A stretch of DNA of 64,000 nucleotides from Pyrocephalus nanus (GCA_038380795.1 CM076260.1:3779533-3843532); one strand, 5' to 3'; shown: positions 34,941 to 47,675, counted from the first letter of the stretch. Translations and numbers: made by a program. Notes: generated by a model from the sequence alone, not told the origin.

Positions 34941-35339
34941 AGAAAAAAAAAAAAGCCCAAGAAACAAACCCATTTATTGCAGGTACATTAATTTAATATT
35001 TTAATGGCCAGAAGGATGCAGGAGGAGAAGGATGGAGCTGGATTTTGAGCTGCTAAGAAATCCTGATGGACTCTGCTTAGTGGTGATCAGGCAGGACAGG
35101 AGGTGCTGGGCTTTTGCAAGTGCTGGGATCAAACAGCAAGGGCTGAGCCCAACCAGTTCCACAAGTCAGACTAGTACAGCCAGGATCCTCCCCACCCTGG
35201 GGTCATTAAAAATGTGCCTTTTTATCTATTCTCCATCAAAGCTGTTTAAAAAATAACATCCCTGAGAGGCTGGAACTTAATCCACTGGTGTGGGTGAATG
35301 TTTGCAGAGAGGTTTTGACCAGCAAATAACATTAATCAT

Positions 35340-35507
35340 GGAGTCCTAGAATGGCTTGGGTTGGAAGGGACCTGAAAGATCATCCTGTTCCTATGGGCAG
35401 GGACACCTTCCATTAGACCAGGTTGCTCCAAGCCCCATCCAGCCTGGCCCTGAACACTTCCAGGGATGAGGCATCCACAACTTCTCTGGGCAACCTGTGC
35501 CAGGGCC
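35340..35507 (-). repeat. CR1 LINE 3' fragment
   Basis: Antisense from GAGTCCTAGAATGGCTTGGG through GGGACACCTTCCATTAGACC to GGGCAACCTGTGCCAGGGCC. Confidence 0.9.
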
Positions 35508-37156
35508 AGGAATTAATGAGGTGTCTGGGTGCCTCAGAGCATCTCTTAGATCTCCTTCCTACCCTGAAAGAGGGCAGTGCTATCAAAATGTTGTTTATGG
35601 TTGGGAAATTGAGGCACTGGATAAAGTGTCCAAGTTCTTGGAAGAAGTTTATGGCACAGTGAGGACTTAAAAACATCTCACTCTTTATTCTCTGTCTAAA
35701 CTAGTAAATTCAGTATGACTGGCACAGCTGGCCATGATGCCAAACAGCTCATATGGGTATTATAAAAGTCTTTTAACCTCTAAAACAGGATTGCTGCATC
35801 CAGCTGCCTGTTGGGATGTGTTTCATCCCATGCAAACTCCTGAACTGTGCCTGGAAAAGGATGGGAGAAAGTAGTCACCTCAGCCAAAACCTTGCTGAGG
35901 ATGTTCCTGAAGTGAGGAAGGTGAAGTTCCTGCACCCAGCAGCATTGCCTGGCCCTGTCTCATTTACTTCAGGGCATTGCTGTCTCAGATGGTTTTATCA
36001 CAGTCTGTCTTTCACCACAGACCTGCTTCCTTGTTTCTGTCCCCATCCTATGATTTCTTTTATCCCAGGTGAGTGTTCAAAGCTCTGGAAGTGACTATAG
36101 GGTTGTATGGTCACTTTGCTTTTAACGTGTGAAAGAGTTTCCCTGCCAAAAAAATAATGAGAACGCTTCAAAACTATTTCCTCCCCCGGTGACAAAAAAT
36201 TACACTAAACAACTAAACATTGAGATTTTGACAGAAAATGAAGGAGAGGAAGGAATGATATGTACTTTTAAAAGGTGGGGTTTTTAGGTGTCATAGTAGT
36301 CTAGTAAGGAGCAGAGTGATAGGTTGAATTGTAATTTGCTCCTTTAATGCTGAGAAAGATGAAGGTGTTTCCAAATTCCAACAGAGGGAAAAAAAATAAA
36401 AGAGGGGGCAAAAGTATGAAATAAAGATAAGTTAATTAAGGGGACACATCACACCGGTCTTGTCCTGCTTGGAGCAACCCTGTCCCCTTGCACCTGGATA
36501 AAAAATAATAATATCAATTTTAAAAATGGATGTAAACTGCTGGGTTTTGTTTGTTTGTTTGTTTGTCTTGGTTTGGTTTGTTTGTTTTTTCTGACTGAAT
36601 TCACAAACAAATATAACTATATAACTGGGAAAAAAATTTTTTTTCCTTAAAAATTTACTTTAGCACTCAGAATTTTTTGAAAAATCGGGAAAACATGATT
36701 GTTAGATCAGCTTGTAAATGATCAAGTATGGGAAATAATATTTGCCCCCCTACAAATATATTACCTAAACCCTGAAAGTTACTATTGCCCAGAACCCTGT
36801 GATACGATGTGGAAGGTAATAAGGATGTTTCCTCTGGGCATTTCCTCCTCTGGAGCACAGTCCAAGCTTTGGGGAGGTGCAGCACAGACTGGGGGCTGTT
36901 CAGCCCCCCCCAGAAGGTCCCCCATAGCTGGCATTGCTTTGCAGAACAGGTGGGTGCCCCTGTGGCACCAGCCAGAGCTGCACACATGGGGGTCACCCTC
37001 TGCCTTGGACACTCAGCAAAAGCCATCTGTGGTCCAAGGGGACAGGGGTGGGATGGAAAGAAATGGGAGAACAAATCTGAGCACCTCGTCTTTGTTGGCT
37101 TTCACATGGATTCAGCATCCTGGGCTCATTCCAACAACATGAGCAGGGGATGAGGG
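35508..37156. other. Intergenic unique sequence
   Basis: A/T-rich, with a GTTT microsatellite at 36546-36595. No gene is recognised. Confidence 0.5.
36546..36595. repeat. (GTTT)n imperfect microsatellite
   Basis: GTTT units repeat with interruptions (GTCTTGGTTTGG) over about 50 bases. Confidence 0.85.
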
Positions 37157-37711
37157 GGAGATTCTGCCCCTCTGCTCCACTCTGGTGAAACCCCACCCAG
37201 AATGCTGCTTCCAGATCTGGGATCCTCAGTAAAAGAAGGATGTGGAGCTTCAGCAGCAAGTCCATAAGAGGCCTTGGAGATGCTCCAAGGGCTGGAGCCC
37301 CTCTGTTCTAGAGGCAGGCTGGGATAGCTGGAGGTGTTCAGGCTTGAGAAGAGAAGGCTCCAGGGAGACCTGAGAGTCCCTTCCAGGGCCTAAAGGGGCT
37401 CCATGAGAGCTGTAGAAGGACTTTGGACAAGGACTGGAATGACAGGACAAGGGGTAGTGGTTTTAAACTGAAAAAGGGCAGATTTAGCTTAGATAAATAG
37501 GAAGGAATTCTTGGCTGTGAGGGTGGTGAGGCCGTGGCACAGGTTTCCCAGAGAAGCTGTGGCTGCTCCATCCCTGGAAGTGTCCAAGGCCAGGTTGGAT
37601 GAGGCTTGGAGCAATCTGGGATAGTGGAAAGTGCCCCTGCCCATGGCTGGGGGTTGGAACTGTATGAACTTTTATGTCCCTTCTAACACAAACCATTCTA
37701 TGATTCTTTGA
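37157..37711 (+). repeat. CR1 LINE 3' fragment, about 555 bp
   Basis: Starts in the inner segment (CTGCTCCACTCTGGTGAAACC, CAGCAGCAAGTCC) and continues through GGCTTGAGAAGAGAAGGCTCC. It ends CCATTCTATGATTCTTTGACC. It is among the most complete copies. Confidence 0.92.
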
Positions 37712-38849
37712 CCTTTCCATTCATCCATTTGAAGTGCAGCTGTAGTGGTGTGAATGCCATGACCAAGACAGCATGATCTTTGGGAAGCACAGCTGGAAAA
37801 GCAGGATCATCTTATCCAGGTGCTGGAGAGAACGCCACCAAGCCCTCCCTCTCTCTTGAAGCTGTAGCTGAACCACATTGATGGGAGCATTGGGTTCACA
37901 TTCACCATGGAGAGAAAGGAAAAGGGAGGAGAACACATGTTGTGCATGGCACTGGGAGAAGGCCATGACAGAGAAAGGAGAGCCTGGTGCCTCACTCAGT
38001 TTACCTACCTGCAAAAGGGGGATAAAAATGTGGTTGACTTTCTATTGCCCTCTGGTTGTTTATCCTGGTTCTGCTTTACTCTTGCCATGGGAAGATTACA
38101 TTTGGGTGGCTGGAGGAGGATTCTCTCCTTTAATACCCTGGGTGGGTGCTTGGCACACTTTGGATGAAGCAAACCAGGGCTGAGAGCGGGGTTTGGTGTC
38201 ACTGGAATGTGCCAGAGCTCTCAGGCAGTGCAAGGTTTCACAAGGATCCAGAAATGGCAGCTGGGAGCAAACTGGGCCTGTGACTTCCTCTGTGGCCATG
38301 TGGAAGCTGCAAGAAATGGACCTTTTCTATTTAAAGCCACTGATACACCTTCTAGGGGTATTGAGAGCAGCAGTTTGGCTCAGGAACCCCACATGCAATC
38401 ATTGCAGTAGTTCTGTATTTCCTAAAAGACATCAGCCCGTTCCTTACAGAAACAAAGGAAGTTGACCCTCTAAACTCACCACCTTGGCCCATTGAACACA
38501 CTCATGAGCTGAAAGTTTCAGTGCAAAATGGATAGTCTTTTTTATTTTATTTTATTTTCATTAAAATCCTACTTGTCTGAAAAAAAAAAAATGGAATGTT
38601 CTGAATTATTATTTTCTTTTAATCCTAGTTGATAACCTATAGGACATAAACTACCCACACTACATTCACTTAATTTTTTAGTTATTCTTATTCAATACTT
38701 TTAGATTCATTGAGATGTAGATAAAACAAGTCATCTGTAGTGCTCCTTTCTCATTGTCACACAAAATAATTGATATGATGGATAGCTATAAACTCATTAT
38801 AGAAAGGAAATTCTATTCTCTTTCTATTTTTCTGTCTTCTCTGGGAATT
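37712..38849. other. Intergenic unique sequence
   Basis: No gene is recognised. A TTTTA pentamer repeat lies at about 38538-38560 and an A11 run at 38581. Confidence 0.45.
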
Positions 38850-39010
38850 TCATTGCCCAAAGAAGCTGTGGCTGCCCCATCCATGGAAGCATCCAAGGCC
38901 CGGTTGGACAGGGTTTGGAAGACCCTGGCATAGTGGAAGGTGTCCCTGTCCATGGCAGGGGTTGGAACAAGATGATCTTTAAGTCCCTTCCAACCTAAAC
39001 CATTCTGTGA
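38850..39010 (+). repeat. CR1 LINE 3' fragment
   Basis: Runs from ATTGCCCAAAGAAGCTGTGG to CCATTCTGTGATGGTTC. Confidence 0.88.
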
Positions 39011-40192
39011 TGGTTCTACGGAAAATCTGGGTATTTTTTCCATTTTGGTCTTCACTAGCAACTGTTATTTTTCAGAATGCCTTCATTGAGGGTCCTTTTA
39101 GTGTGAGAGTAGTACAGATGTCATTTATTTTACCCAGTATTCTGCAGCTTTAGTGACCCAAAAAGCACATGCTCCAGGCACCCTTTGCATCCTGCACTAC
39201 GCCAAAATCCATAGATTTTCTCATTGTCACCACTGGAGTGAGATAGAGAGGAATTATATTCAGACACGTGAGATTCATCTTTTTTGGGTGCTTCAGTGGT
39301 GCTGGGGAGGTTGATTTTTGTTTCTGCACATTCCCCAGAGGGATGCAAAGAGGATGGAGGGGAACAGATCATCTGCCCCTTTAGCTGTGCCTTCCTTCCC
39401 GTTGCCTGGGTAAGAGTGGCCAGGAACAAGGCAAGTGGTGGTGCCTCACACCTGCTTGCATATTTGTGGGGGTGGAAAAGAGCAGATGGCCAGAGCTGCC
39501 AATGCTGGGAGTCCTGCAGGAACGTGGGGCCTGTGACAGCTGATGGAGCTGCAGAGGGTTTGGGTGGGGGAACATCCCTGTCTGAAAGAGCTGGTGATGG
39601 GGAAGAGAGGTGGAAAGCTGTTGTAGACTCCAGGGTGGAAAAGGCTGTTTTAACACGGAATATGTATGGCCTGGATGTGGAAATTCGGTGCTCTTCCCTT
39701 CAGAGATGCCCAGTCTTGGAGTCTAGGCTTGCTTTAGATTGTGCTGTCTGGGTTAGGTGATGGGAAGTTCAGGTTTTTGACCTCTTCAGACTTGGACTGA
39801 TACAGAGACTGCCAACAGGTATCATCAGTCCAGTTCCCGGGAGTTTCACTCCAACAAGCCCTTGCACCTTTACTGAGTCACAGCAAGCATGGGAGGGCAT
39901 AACAGTCTCAAGAAAAAGGTCAAGAAGTAGCCTGGTTTTCACCCAGTATTCAATGAAATCTCCTAAAGAAGTCTCCTGAATCTTGGCATTCTCTGAACTG
40001 GTTGTTGTTTGGTTTGTTTTGGCAAAGTTTGCTTTGAAAGCATCTGAGTAGGAGTTTCTTGAGTGGGTTTGAAGAAAGGCAACAGAGGCTCCCACCTCCT
40101 CCCAGCAATGCCAGAAACTCATGTGGCAAGTGCTCCCTGTTTCCTTTTTCAGGGGGTCCCTAGTCTAAATGACACGAAGTATTATTCCCCTC
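39011..40192. other. Intergenic unique sequence
   Basis: No gene is recognised. The frame at 39284-39760 has no family motif and no credible splice context. Confidence 0.45.
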
Positions 40193-40475
40193 TGGGTAGT
40201 CTGGAGAAAAGAACTCTCAGGAGGGACCTTCTCACTCTCCACAACTCCCTGACAGGAGAGTGGAGCCAGGTGCTGGTCGGGCTCTGCTCCCAAGGAACAA
40301 GCAAGACAAAATGGCCTCAAGTTGTGCCAGGGGTGGTTTAGCTGGGATTTCAGGGAAAATTCCTTCCCCAAAAGGGTTGTCAAGCTCCGGAACAGGCTGC
40401 CCAGAGCATTGTGGAGTCACCATCCCTGGAAGGATTTAAAAGAAGTGTAGATGAGGCACCTGGGGAGATAGGTTA
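40193..40475 (+). repeat. CR1 LINE 3' fragment, second subtype
   Basis: Carries AGTCTGGAGAAAAGAACTC, CAACTCCCTGACAGGAG, GGCTCTGCTCCCAAG, GGCCTCAAGTTGTGCCAGG and GAACAGGCTGCCCAGAGC. It truncates before the octamer tail. Confidence 0.85.
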
Positions 40476-40895
40476 GTCATTAGTGAGTTACCCAGTGTCC
40501 CCTGTAAGTCTAGGACAGAGCTGGCAAGTGAACCTGGAGTTGCCACTTTAGATCTCCAGGTACTTTCTGAAAGCTGGGAAGAGAGGAAAGACATTCCTGA
40601 GGCCATCCAGTAGTAAAAATGTGTCAGGTAAGACTGCTGGGAAGACAACAGCCTTAATTTCTTTGCTCCTCTTACCTGATGAAGGTCAGGAGCACCAAGG
40701 AGGCTGCCCTGATGCATGGCCAAGGATGCGTTCAAGCTGCAGGGATGTTTTTTCTAGCTATTCCTCAAGCCAGAAAGCCACTGTCCCACTGATCTGCTGA
40801 GCTAGACAGCTCGTGACTATCTTAATATATTGACATGAAAGTAGGAGAAGTGGATTCCTGCCTTCTCCCCTGCACAAGCATGTTTTTCCATGGTA

Positions 40896-40965
40896 CGGGG
40901 CTGGAACTAGGTGAACTTTAAGGTCACTTCCAACCCAAACCATTCTATGATTCTGTGATTCTAGG
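40896..40965 (+). repeat. CR1 LINE 3' tail fragment
   Basis: GGGGCTGGAACTAGGTGAAC, then CATTCTATGATTCTGTGATTC, a well-preserved octamer tail. Confidence 0.85.
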
Positions 40966-43034
40966 ACAGTTCCATCTGCTTTCAAGGTGGAAAAAAGGAT
41001 CCTGGAGAAGCACTGTTGAGTTCTGACATGTATTTAGAGAGGATAAAAAAAGTGATGTCTTAGGGTAGTGTTTTGATCTCATACCACCTGTGTTTTTACA
41101 ATTAATTAGATTAAGAAGGATCTGCTCAAGGCCCAATTCCATGTCAGGCTTTTGGAAAATAGCCTGCAGACAGGCACACATACACACATGGGATAAATCA
41201 ACCTGTGCATCCTTATCTTTCTGAAGTGAGGGTGTGAAACTTACTGTCCCTGGCTGCCAGAGGATGGAAAAAACCTCCCTGCAGCTCCCAGGTAATTTCA
41301 GGGCTTCACTCAGCACTCAAAAGAAGAGTTTCTTCATTCTTTCCCACTTTTCCCTCCACATCCCTGCAGCTATAGGGAACACGTGGCCGGGGTTCCTTGG
41401 GAGGAGCCTGGGGTCACAGCACGGCTGAGCAGATCCCAAACCCAAAATCCCATCCTGGAGTCCCTCAAGGCAGGAAATTACCAAATTAACACCTAGAAAT
41501 GAGAACTCTTCAGAGCAAGCTGAGCTGTATTTGTGGGCAGGGGGTTCAAATGGGGGGTACTGCCAAACTTTGCGCGACTTAAACAAATCGAGTCCCAAAT
41601 CACCACCAGTGATTTGGAATCCAGATCGGGCCAGTGATTTGGAGCCTTTGCAAGACGCCCCGTGCTGTTCCTCCACCCTGGAGCTGGAGGCATCATCCCT
41701 GGTCCCAGCTGTTGCCTTTGAGGTTTACACAGCTGCCGTGGGGAGTGGGGGAGTGAGGGGTGTGGGCTCGGCCTCGCAAACGCCTCGACCCACAAAGGGG
41801 TCAGAGGTGGACACGTTTGGGCTAAAAGAGGAACAGGTGGGTAAAGGGGCTGACAGAGGGAACACTGGCACTTTTATTTTTAGTGGCCCTCCCCCTGCAC
41901 ACGCACACACGGCTGGAAATGACTATGAAATGCATCTGGTGGGGCTGAACAGGCCTCCTGCCCTGAAATAAGGGAATCATCTTGCTTCTGGGGGTTGAAT
42001 ATTCATTCGATTTGCATTTTAACCCATGCAAACCAATTCCAAATTAAAGCACTAAAACACAGATGTATCAAGCAGGCTGTGATCAAAGCTTCCTTCCTCA
42101 TCCCACCTGTGGGCTTTGGTCCTCTCTACTTCTATTTCTCTCTTCATTGCTGGATCAGTGGGACTGTGCAGGAGCAGGCAAAAGGATATCTTGACTAGAG
42201 ATGAAGGAATAACCAGTTGTTCAGATCTCTGGCAGTACTGAAAAGCTGGGAAAAAAAAAATCTTGCTGTGGTTTAACAGAAGTTTGGGTTTTTTTAAGAC
42301 TGGGTAGGAAGTGGCTTCTTGCTTGTTTCAGGCAGTTTATGAAAACCCTATGAACACAAGAAGAAAAGGAGAAGGAAATGTGAAAGAAGTTGTTTTGAGT
42401 GAGAAAACAAATCAAGGCTCAAAGCACTAGTAATAGCAGTGTTGGAGGAGCTCCCAGATGAACCCTGGAACACCATTGATGCCTTCATTGAGGAGAAAAG
42501 TGATGTGTGGTCACCACATCTGTCCTAAACTTGTACCAGTGGCCAGGATACTTGTGTCAACAGTCAGGTGTTTCTTTTTTTTTGTTCAGTGTCCCATCCC
42601 CATAAGGATATTGTTGTTCCATCCTGCTGGGACTGAATCCTTCCCTCTGCTTTCAGGGTCCATTTTTTTTCTGACAGAAGATGGTTATGGGAATAACATA
42701 AACAGAGCTCATGTGTACAATCACCTAGAGATGTATTGAGAGATATACAAGCACATGAAATAATTGAGAAAAAGACTTTTCTGTTGCTGGATGGAGTGTG
42801 AAACTGTTTGCTCCCAGTGTAACTGAGCTAATGTGGGCTCTGTGACTTCCAACAGCCAGAGGCAACTGAGAGAGGTGGAAATACTGCTCCTACCTGCTGG
42901 TATGAGGGCAGGTGATCAGTGTGCCCATAAAAAACAAGGTTAATCAAGCCTATGGTGAAACCTGTTCTTTGACCTTGGCAATACAGAGCAGCCTTAAGGC
43001 TATTTAGGAATCTGCAATTTTGCAAGGGCATGTA
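40966..43034. other. Intergenic unique sequence with CpG-enriched core
   Basis: No gene is recognised. About 41380-41910 has locally raised CpG (about 18 in 530 bases by hand count) and a good splice-donor-like GGAACAG|GTGGGT at about 41831-41842. An octamer-like ATTTGCAT lies at about 42009. The open frame at 41531-41971 has no recognisable domain. Confidence 0.4.
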
Positions 43035-43298
43035 GTGATAGGAGAAGAGGAAATGGCCTTCAGCTAAAGGAGGGCAGGTTTAGATGAGATATTAAGAAGA
43101 AATTTTTCCCCGTGAGTCTGGTGAGGCCTTGGAACAGGGTTTCCAGAGAGGTTGTGGTTTTCCCATGCTTGGAAGTGTTCAAGGACAGGTTGGATGGGGC
43201 TTGAAGCCACCTGGTTTAGTGGAAGGTGTCCCTGCCCATGGCAAGGGGTTGAAACAAGATGACCTTTAAGGTCCCTTCCAATCCAAACTATTCTGTTG
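43035..43298 (+). repeat. CR1 LINE 3' fragment
   Basis: Runs from GGCCTTCAGCTAAAGGAGGGC through GATATTAAGAAGAAATTTTTC to CCAAACTATTCTGTTGG. Confidence 0.88.
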
Positions 43299-43694
43299 GT
43301 TTCCATTCCATTGCTTTCTCTTGGTGTAGTAGCTTTGGTGTTCATCTGCGTGACTTCCATGAGTTCATGGCTTTTCCTCCTGAGAGAAGAACAACATCCC
43401 CAAGACGTGGTTCACTGATGGGCATGTGAGTGTGAGTCCACCTTAGCAGGGTCCCTCTGGGAGTCTGGTGTGTGTGACATCAGGTTAATAGAGACAGAGA
43501 GAGACCACTAATGCTCTCCTTGAACACTCTGTGTGGTGACAGACTGTGGAGCTTCACACAAGGCAAACGAGACCAACTCCCAACCCAGGGATTTGAAGAC
43601 GGAAAAAGATCTTGTATCAAGTGTCTGGCTTTGCACATTTCCCTGCACAGCTGGGATCTTTGTAAGCTGTTCTTTTTCCTTTTACTTTTTTTTT

Positions 43695-43728
<34 letters not shown>

Positions 43729-44918
43729 TCAGAGCTGTAGCGTGTCTTGCATAGAAGCCAAATTGTGCAAATAATAAAAAAAATGATGCAATTTGATTCC
43801 AGCCCAGAGGAATACAGTGGCAAGCCATCCCCTCTCTTGGAGGGTGAAGCAAAGCCCGGGAGCAGCCTGGAGCAGCCTGCTGCAGGCTCTTCTCTTTCAT
43901 GTGACTAATACACACAAATCCCCTGTCCCCTGGGGCTGGGGGGATCACTGACAGCAGGGCAGGCTGTGAAAAAGGGGTGAAGGGAGCAAAACTGTGCTCT
44001 CCTTTCATTCACCAGGGTCAGCTGTCCCACCTGTTCCCCCTGCTTAGACATGGGGAGCAGGGTGGATGGAGGGGATGGGGCAGTGGAAGCTTTTACAATG
44101 AAAACTTATCAAACAGAAGGAATTTCATATTAAAATGAGAAGCAAGTGGGCATGTGCCTTGCCACAAGGATAGGGATGTGTGGAAGAAAAGAGGCTGCTG
44201 GACACAGCAGGGCTGGCTTTGGCCTGAATCACTTCTCAGAGAACTGGGGACCAGGCCAAGAACAAGTTTCCTAATGAAAGACTAATGATGGATGAAGCTC
44301 AGTAGGTGCTGGGTTGCAGTTTGATTCCGAAACTCAATCCTCTACCAGCTGTTTGTTTAAGCAAATGCCATGGTTCACTCAGCAGCAGTGCCTGCCCAGA
44401 TGTCCCTGAGAGATTTCTTCCATCCAAACGACACTTCTTGATTTTATCTTTCCCTGTTGCCTCCAGGGTCTGTGGTCCAACCTGTGCACGTTTCCTTTGG
44501 GGATGTTGTCACCGAGTTTGCAAAATCTGCAGCAGGCATCTTTTCCCACAGCCATGAGGGATTGTGTTGCTGTGTCATTATTCAAAGGGGAAGATTTTTT
44601 TGGGCTTGACACTATCTGATGTAGTCTGGTTACAGAGCTGTAGCTTTTCTTGGATACTATTTGTCAGCATGGTGCAAAGCCCTGTAGCACAGAGATTGAA
44701 GGAATGATGCTCCACCACACCAAAACAGTGCCCTGCCTGATGGGATGTGTGAATGAGGTGTTATCTGTGAGCAGCCCAGCAGAGGAAAATCTCTAGGAAG
44801 AACCTCAATACTGAGGTGTTTTTCACAATGCAGATGCAGACAGCTTTATTTGAAGTTGGATGGTTTTTTTTTCCCTTGTGGCTGTATTTTTGATTTAGAA
44901 GGATTTCTATACTTGGCA
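43299..44918. other. Intergenic unique sequence
   Basis: No gene is recognised. A T29 run lies at 43698-43726, preceded by T9-AAA. Confidence 0.45.
43698..43726. repeat. Poly-T tract (29 T)
   Basis: Homopolymer run just after T9-AAA. No retrocopy is recognised beside it. Confidence 0.9.
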
Positions 44919-45359
44919 GGTTTGTTTAGCCTGGAGAAAAGGAATCTCAGGGGGAACTTATTGCTTCCTACAACTACCTGAAAGGAGGTTGTAGCCAGGT
45001 GGGGGTTGATTTCTTCTCCCAGGTAACAAGTGACAGGACTTGGAGGTTGGAATTATATAAACTTTAAGGTCCTTTCCAACCCTAACCATTCTATGATTCC
45101 ACAACAAGGGGAAATGACCTCAAGTTGTGCCATGGGAGGGTTCAGGCTGGATATTAGAAAAAATTTCTTCACTGAAAGAGTGGTTAAGCATTGGAACGGG
45201 CTGCCCAGTGAAGTGGTAGAGTCACCACCCCTGGAAGTGTTCAAAAAATGAGCAGGCATGGCATTCTGTGGTATGGCTTAGTGAGCATGGGGGTATTTGG
45301 TCAAAGGCTGGACTGGATGCTCTGGGATGTCTTTTCCAACCTTAATGATTCTATGACAG
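44919..45359 (+). repeat. CR1 LINE with 3' end of ORF2 trace, split by a nested CR1
   Basis: Second-subtype CR1 from GCCTGGAGAAAAGGAATCTC to CCTTAATGATTCTATGAC. Between 45130 and 45249 it reads in frame as [18 protein letters not shown], then [10 protein letters not shown] and a stop, which is the degraded C-terminus of the CR1 reverse-transcriptase ORF. It is interrupted at 45039-45105 by another CR1 tail. Confidence 0.88.
45039..45105 (+). repeat. Nested CR1 3' tail (about 67 bp) inside another CR1
   Basis: The host reads ..AAGTGACAGGAC | AAGGGGAAATGACC.. and is split by TTGGAGGTTGGAATTATATAA, TTTAAGGTCC and CCATTCTATGATTCCACAAC, a dominant-subtype tail in the same orientation. Confidence 0.75.
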
Positions 45360-47108
45360 GTCTGGGAGCCAGCCTCGACCTTTGTTTTCCACAGCCATCC
45401 TGTGTATTTTGCAGACCCCAGGAGAGCAGGGGAGCATCCTCTGAGTGGCTGGGAGAAAACCAAAGCTGCAGCAGACAAATCCCTTGCAAGGTGCTGTTTT
45501 TTCCTCACCCATTTGCCTTGTGTGCATCCCCCAGGCTCCAGCATCTGCCACGGGCAGGCGGCCTGGGGATGCATCCCCTCCGTGACCACAGGGGATGTGA
45601 GCCAAACACACTCAACCTTGAAACCAAAGAAGCCTCAAACCTGTCATTAAAGCAGCTGCACTGGCAATAAATTTAGTATTTAAAGAAGTTCAGTGCCTGT
45701 TTAAAATGCAGCGAGAGTAACTATGGGAACAAGTTCAACGGGGTTTTACCGTGCTGAAAAGCGACCCTGGAAAGACAGGCAGGAAGGCTCCTGGGGGCAC
45801 CAGAGTTTTTCCTCTCCAAGGGAAGAGTTGAATCTGCTGCAAATCAGGTAGAAAAATGAGCCAGGCAAGTAAGGCATCTTGGTTGTGTGCTGCAAATGTA
45901 AGTAGAAGAAGTAGTAATAAAAGGTTTCAAAATCTGGAAAAAAAAGTAAATAATATGAATGTTAAGATTTCAGGAAAGAAAATACTTTTTTATAGTGTAA
46001 GAGAGCAGTAATAAAGGGAAGTTTGAAGATATTGGTGATGCCTGATGAATACAAAGCACGCTTTTTGCTTTTCAACTTCTTAGTTGACATTAAATACTTT
46101 TTTGTGAATTTCTTAACATCTTTCCTCAATCAGCTCATGAAGTATTTCTGGTTTTGTTCCCTGATTTCACATCCCCTCTTCTGTAAATCATGGCAGGACA
46201 GGGAGCAGCTCAGCTGGGAAGATCACAGCCTGGTGTCTAAAACCTACCTGCCTTACCAGAGAGCACTCAGACATAATTGATTAGTGAATTGAAACTCAGA
46301 AAGAAAGATGGGGGTTTTTTATCTGTTGTTTTACAAGATGCACCTAAAATCTCAAGCCAGCTTATCTCAACACTCCTCCTGTGGCTAGGACCAGTATGGA
46401 AGAGGCATGGATGTCACCACACTGGGCAGTTGTTCCTGTTTCAGCAAACCCAGGACCAAACATGGGGCCTTGGTGAGGGTAGGGATTTAAGGCTGTGGTG
46501 CTGGTCCTGCTGGAAGGATGCTCAAGGCTGTAGCAAGTGGAAAGGCAGTAGGTGAAATCCACCCTGCATTGTGGGACTCAATAGCAGTGAGAGGCATTTA
46601 TCTGGACCATGGAGACCACTGGATCCTGATCATACTTTATGAAACCAAACTCCTAGGGATGCCCAGAAGATAGTTTTGGTTGATAGATGCCAGATCCCTG
46701 GTAAGGAATATTGCACTGTCTCAACTTACCTTTCCATAAGTGCTTCACCCAGACAAATTCTGGGGGCCAGCAGGAGGAAGACTGGGATTCAGAGGGAAAT
46801 CTGATCAGGGGAGGGTTTCCCAATCCCCTTGGTCCCCTTGGAAATCCCATCTCAGCACCCTGCCTGCTGGTGTCTAACGAGCCTCTCAAGGAAAGAGACA
46901 TCAAACCCCGGGATTTATTCTTAATCAGCCCAGCTTCTTAACACCTTCCCTGTGACCTTGGTTGCTGGGAACTGGTTGTCAATACACAAAAGGTGAAGTA
47001 TTATTAGAAGGAAAGAGCAGCTGTGAGAGCTCTGCATGGAGTGCCATGGCCAGTGCAGGGCCACGTAAGACTTGCAGGCTACATGTCCACTGGTAACCTA
47101 GCCTTCCA
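45360..47108. other. Intergenic unique sequence
   Basis: No gene, RNA or CR1 copy is recognised. Confidence 0.45.
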
Positions 47109-47366
47109 GGACAAGGGATAATGATTTTAAACTGAAAGAGGGTAGATTTAAATTAGATATTAGGAAGAAATCCTTTCCCGTGAGGGTGGTGAGACCCTGG
47201 TAGAGGTTGCTTAGAGAAGCTGTGTCTGTCCCATCCCCGGAAGTGTCCAAGGTCAGGTTATCAGGGCTTGGAGGAACCTGGGATAGTGGAAGGTGTCCCT
47301 GCCCATGGTAGGGGGTTGGAATGAGATGCTCTTTAAGGTCCCTGAAACGTTCCATGATTGTATGAC
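47109..47366 (+). repeat. CR1 LINE 3' fragment
   Basis: Runs from GATAATGATTTTAAACTGAAAG through GAGGTTGCTTAGAGAAGCTG to GTTCCATGATTGTATGAC. Confidence 0.9.
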
Positions 47367-47591
47367 AATGCCAAGCTGGAAAGCAGAGATCTCTCTCCAA
47401 TCCCTGTGTCTGGACTGAGTCACTAAGCTTAAGCAGTTTCAAGCTGGTTTTCCCCATTGTATGACCAGCACAGCACACCTTGCATTGAAGGAGAAGCTGG
47501 TTATTCAAGAGAACCACAATGCTGCTGTCACCAGGTGTCCAAAACCATCAGTCACACAGCCCTGGTCACTTAGCAACATGATCTAGTGAGT

Positions 47592-47675
47592 GACATCCCT
47601 GCCCATGGCAGGAAGGCTGGAACAGATGAGCTTTAAGGTCCCATCCAACCCAAACCATCCTGTGATTCTATGATT
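47592..47675 (+). repeat. CR1 LINE 3' tail fragment
   Basis: Starts at CATCCCTGCCCATGGCAGG, continues with GATGAGCTTTAAGGTCCC and ends CATCCTGTGATTCTATGATT. Confidence 0.85.

Larger units (their letters stand above)
31618..35339. other. Intergenic sequence with a CpG-rich block
   Basis: No gene is recognised. It holds T23 at 32028-32050, a (TG)n repeat at 34333-34353, T27 at 34406-34432 and the CpG-rich block at 34610-34940 described separately. The long frame crossing 34262-34996 runs through the (TG)n and poly-T and is not a credible protein. Confidence 0.5.

Noticed and set aside
34262..34996. Longest open frame (244 aa, +)
   Set aside because: It runs through a (TG)n microsatellite and a 27-base T run, giving VCVCVCV and poly-F. 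There is no domain or splice context.
41531..41971. 146-aa open frame in CpG-enriched DNA
   Set aside because: No recognisable domain. Frames stay open easily in this composition, and there is no start context or homology that I can name.
45030..45251. 73-aa frame with [19 protein letters not shown]
   Set aside because: This is the decayed C-terminus of a CR1 reverse-transcriptase ORF, split by a nested insertion. It is not a gene.
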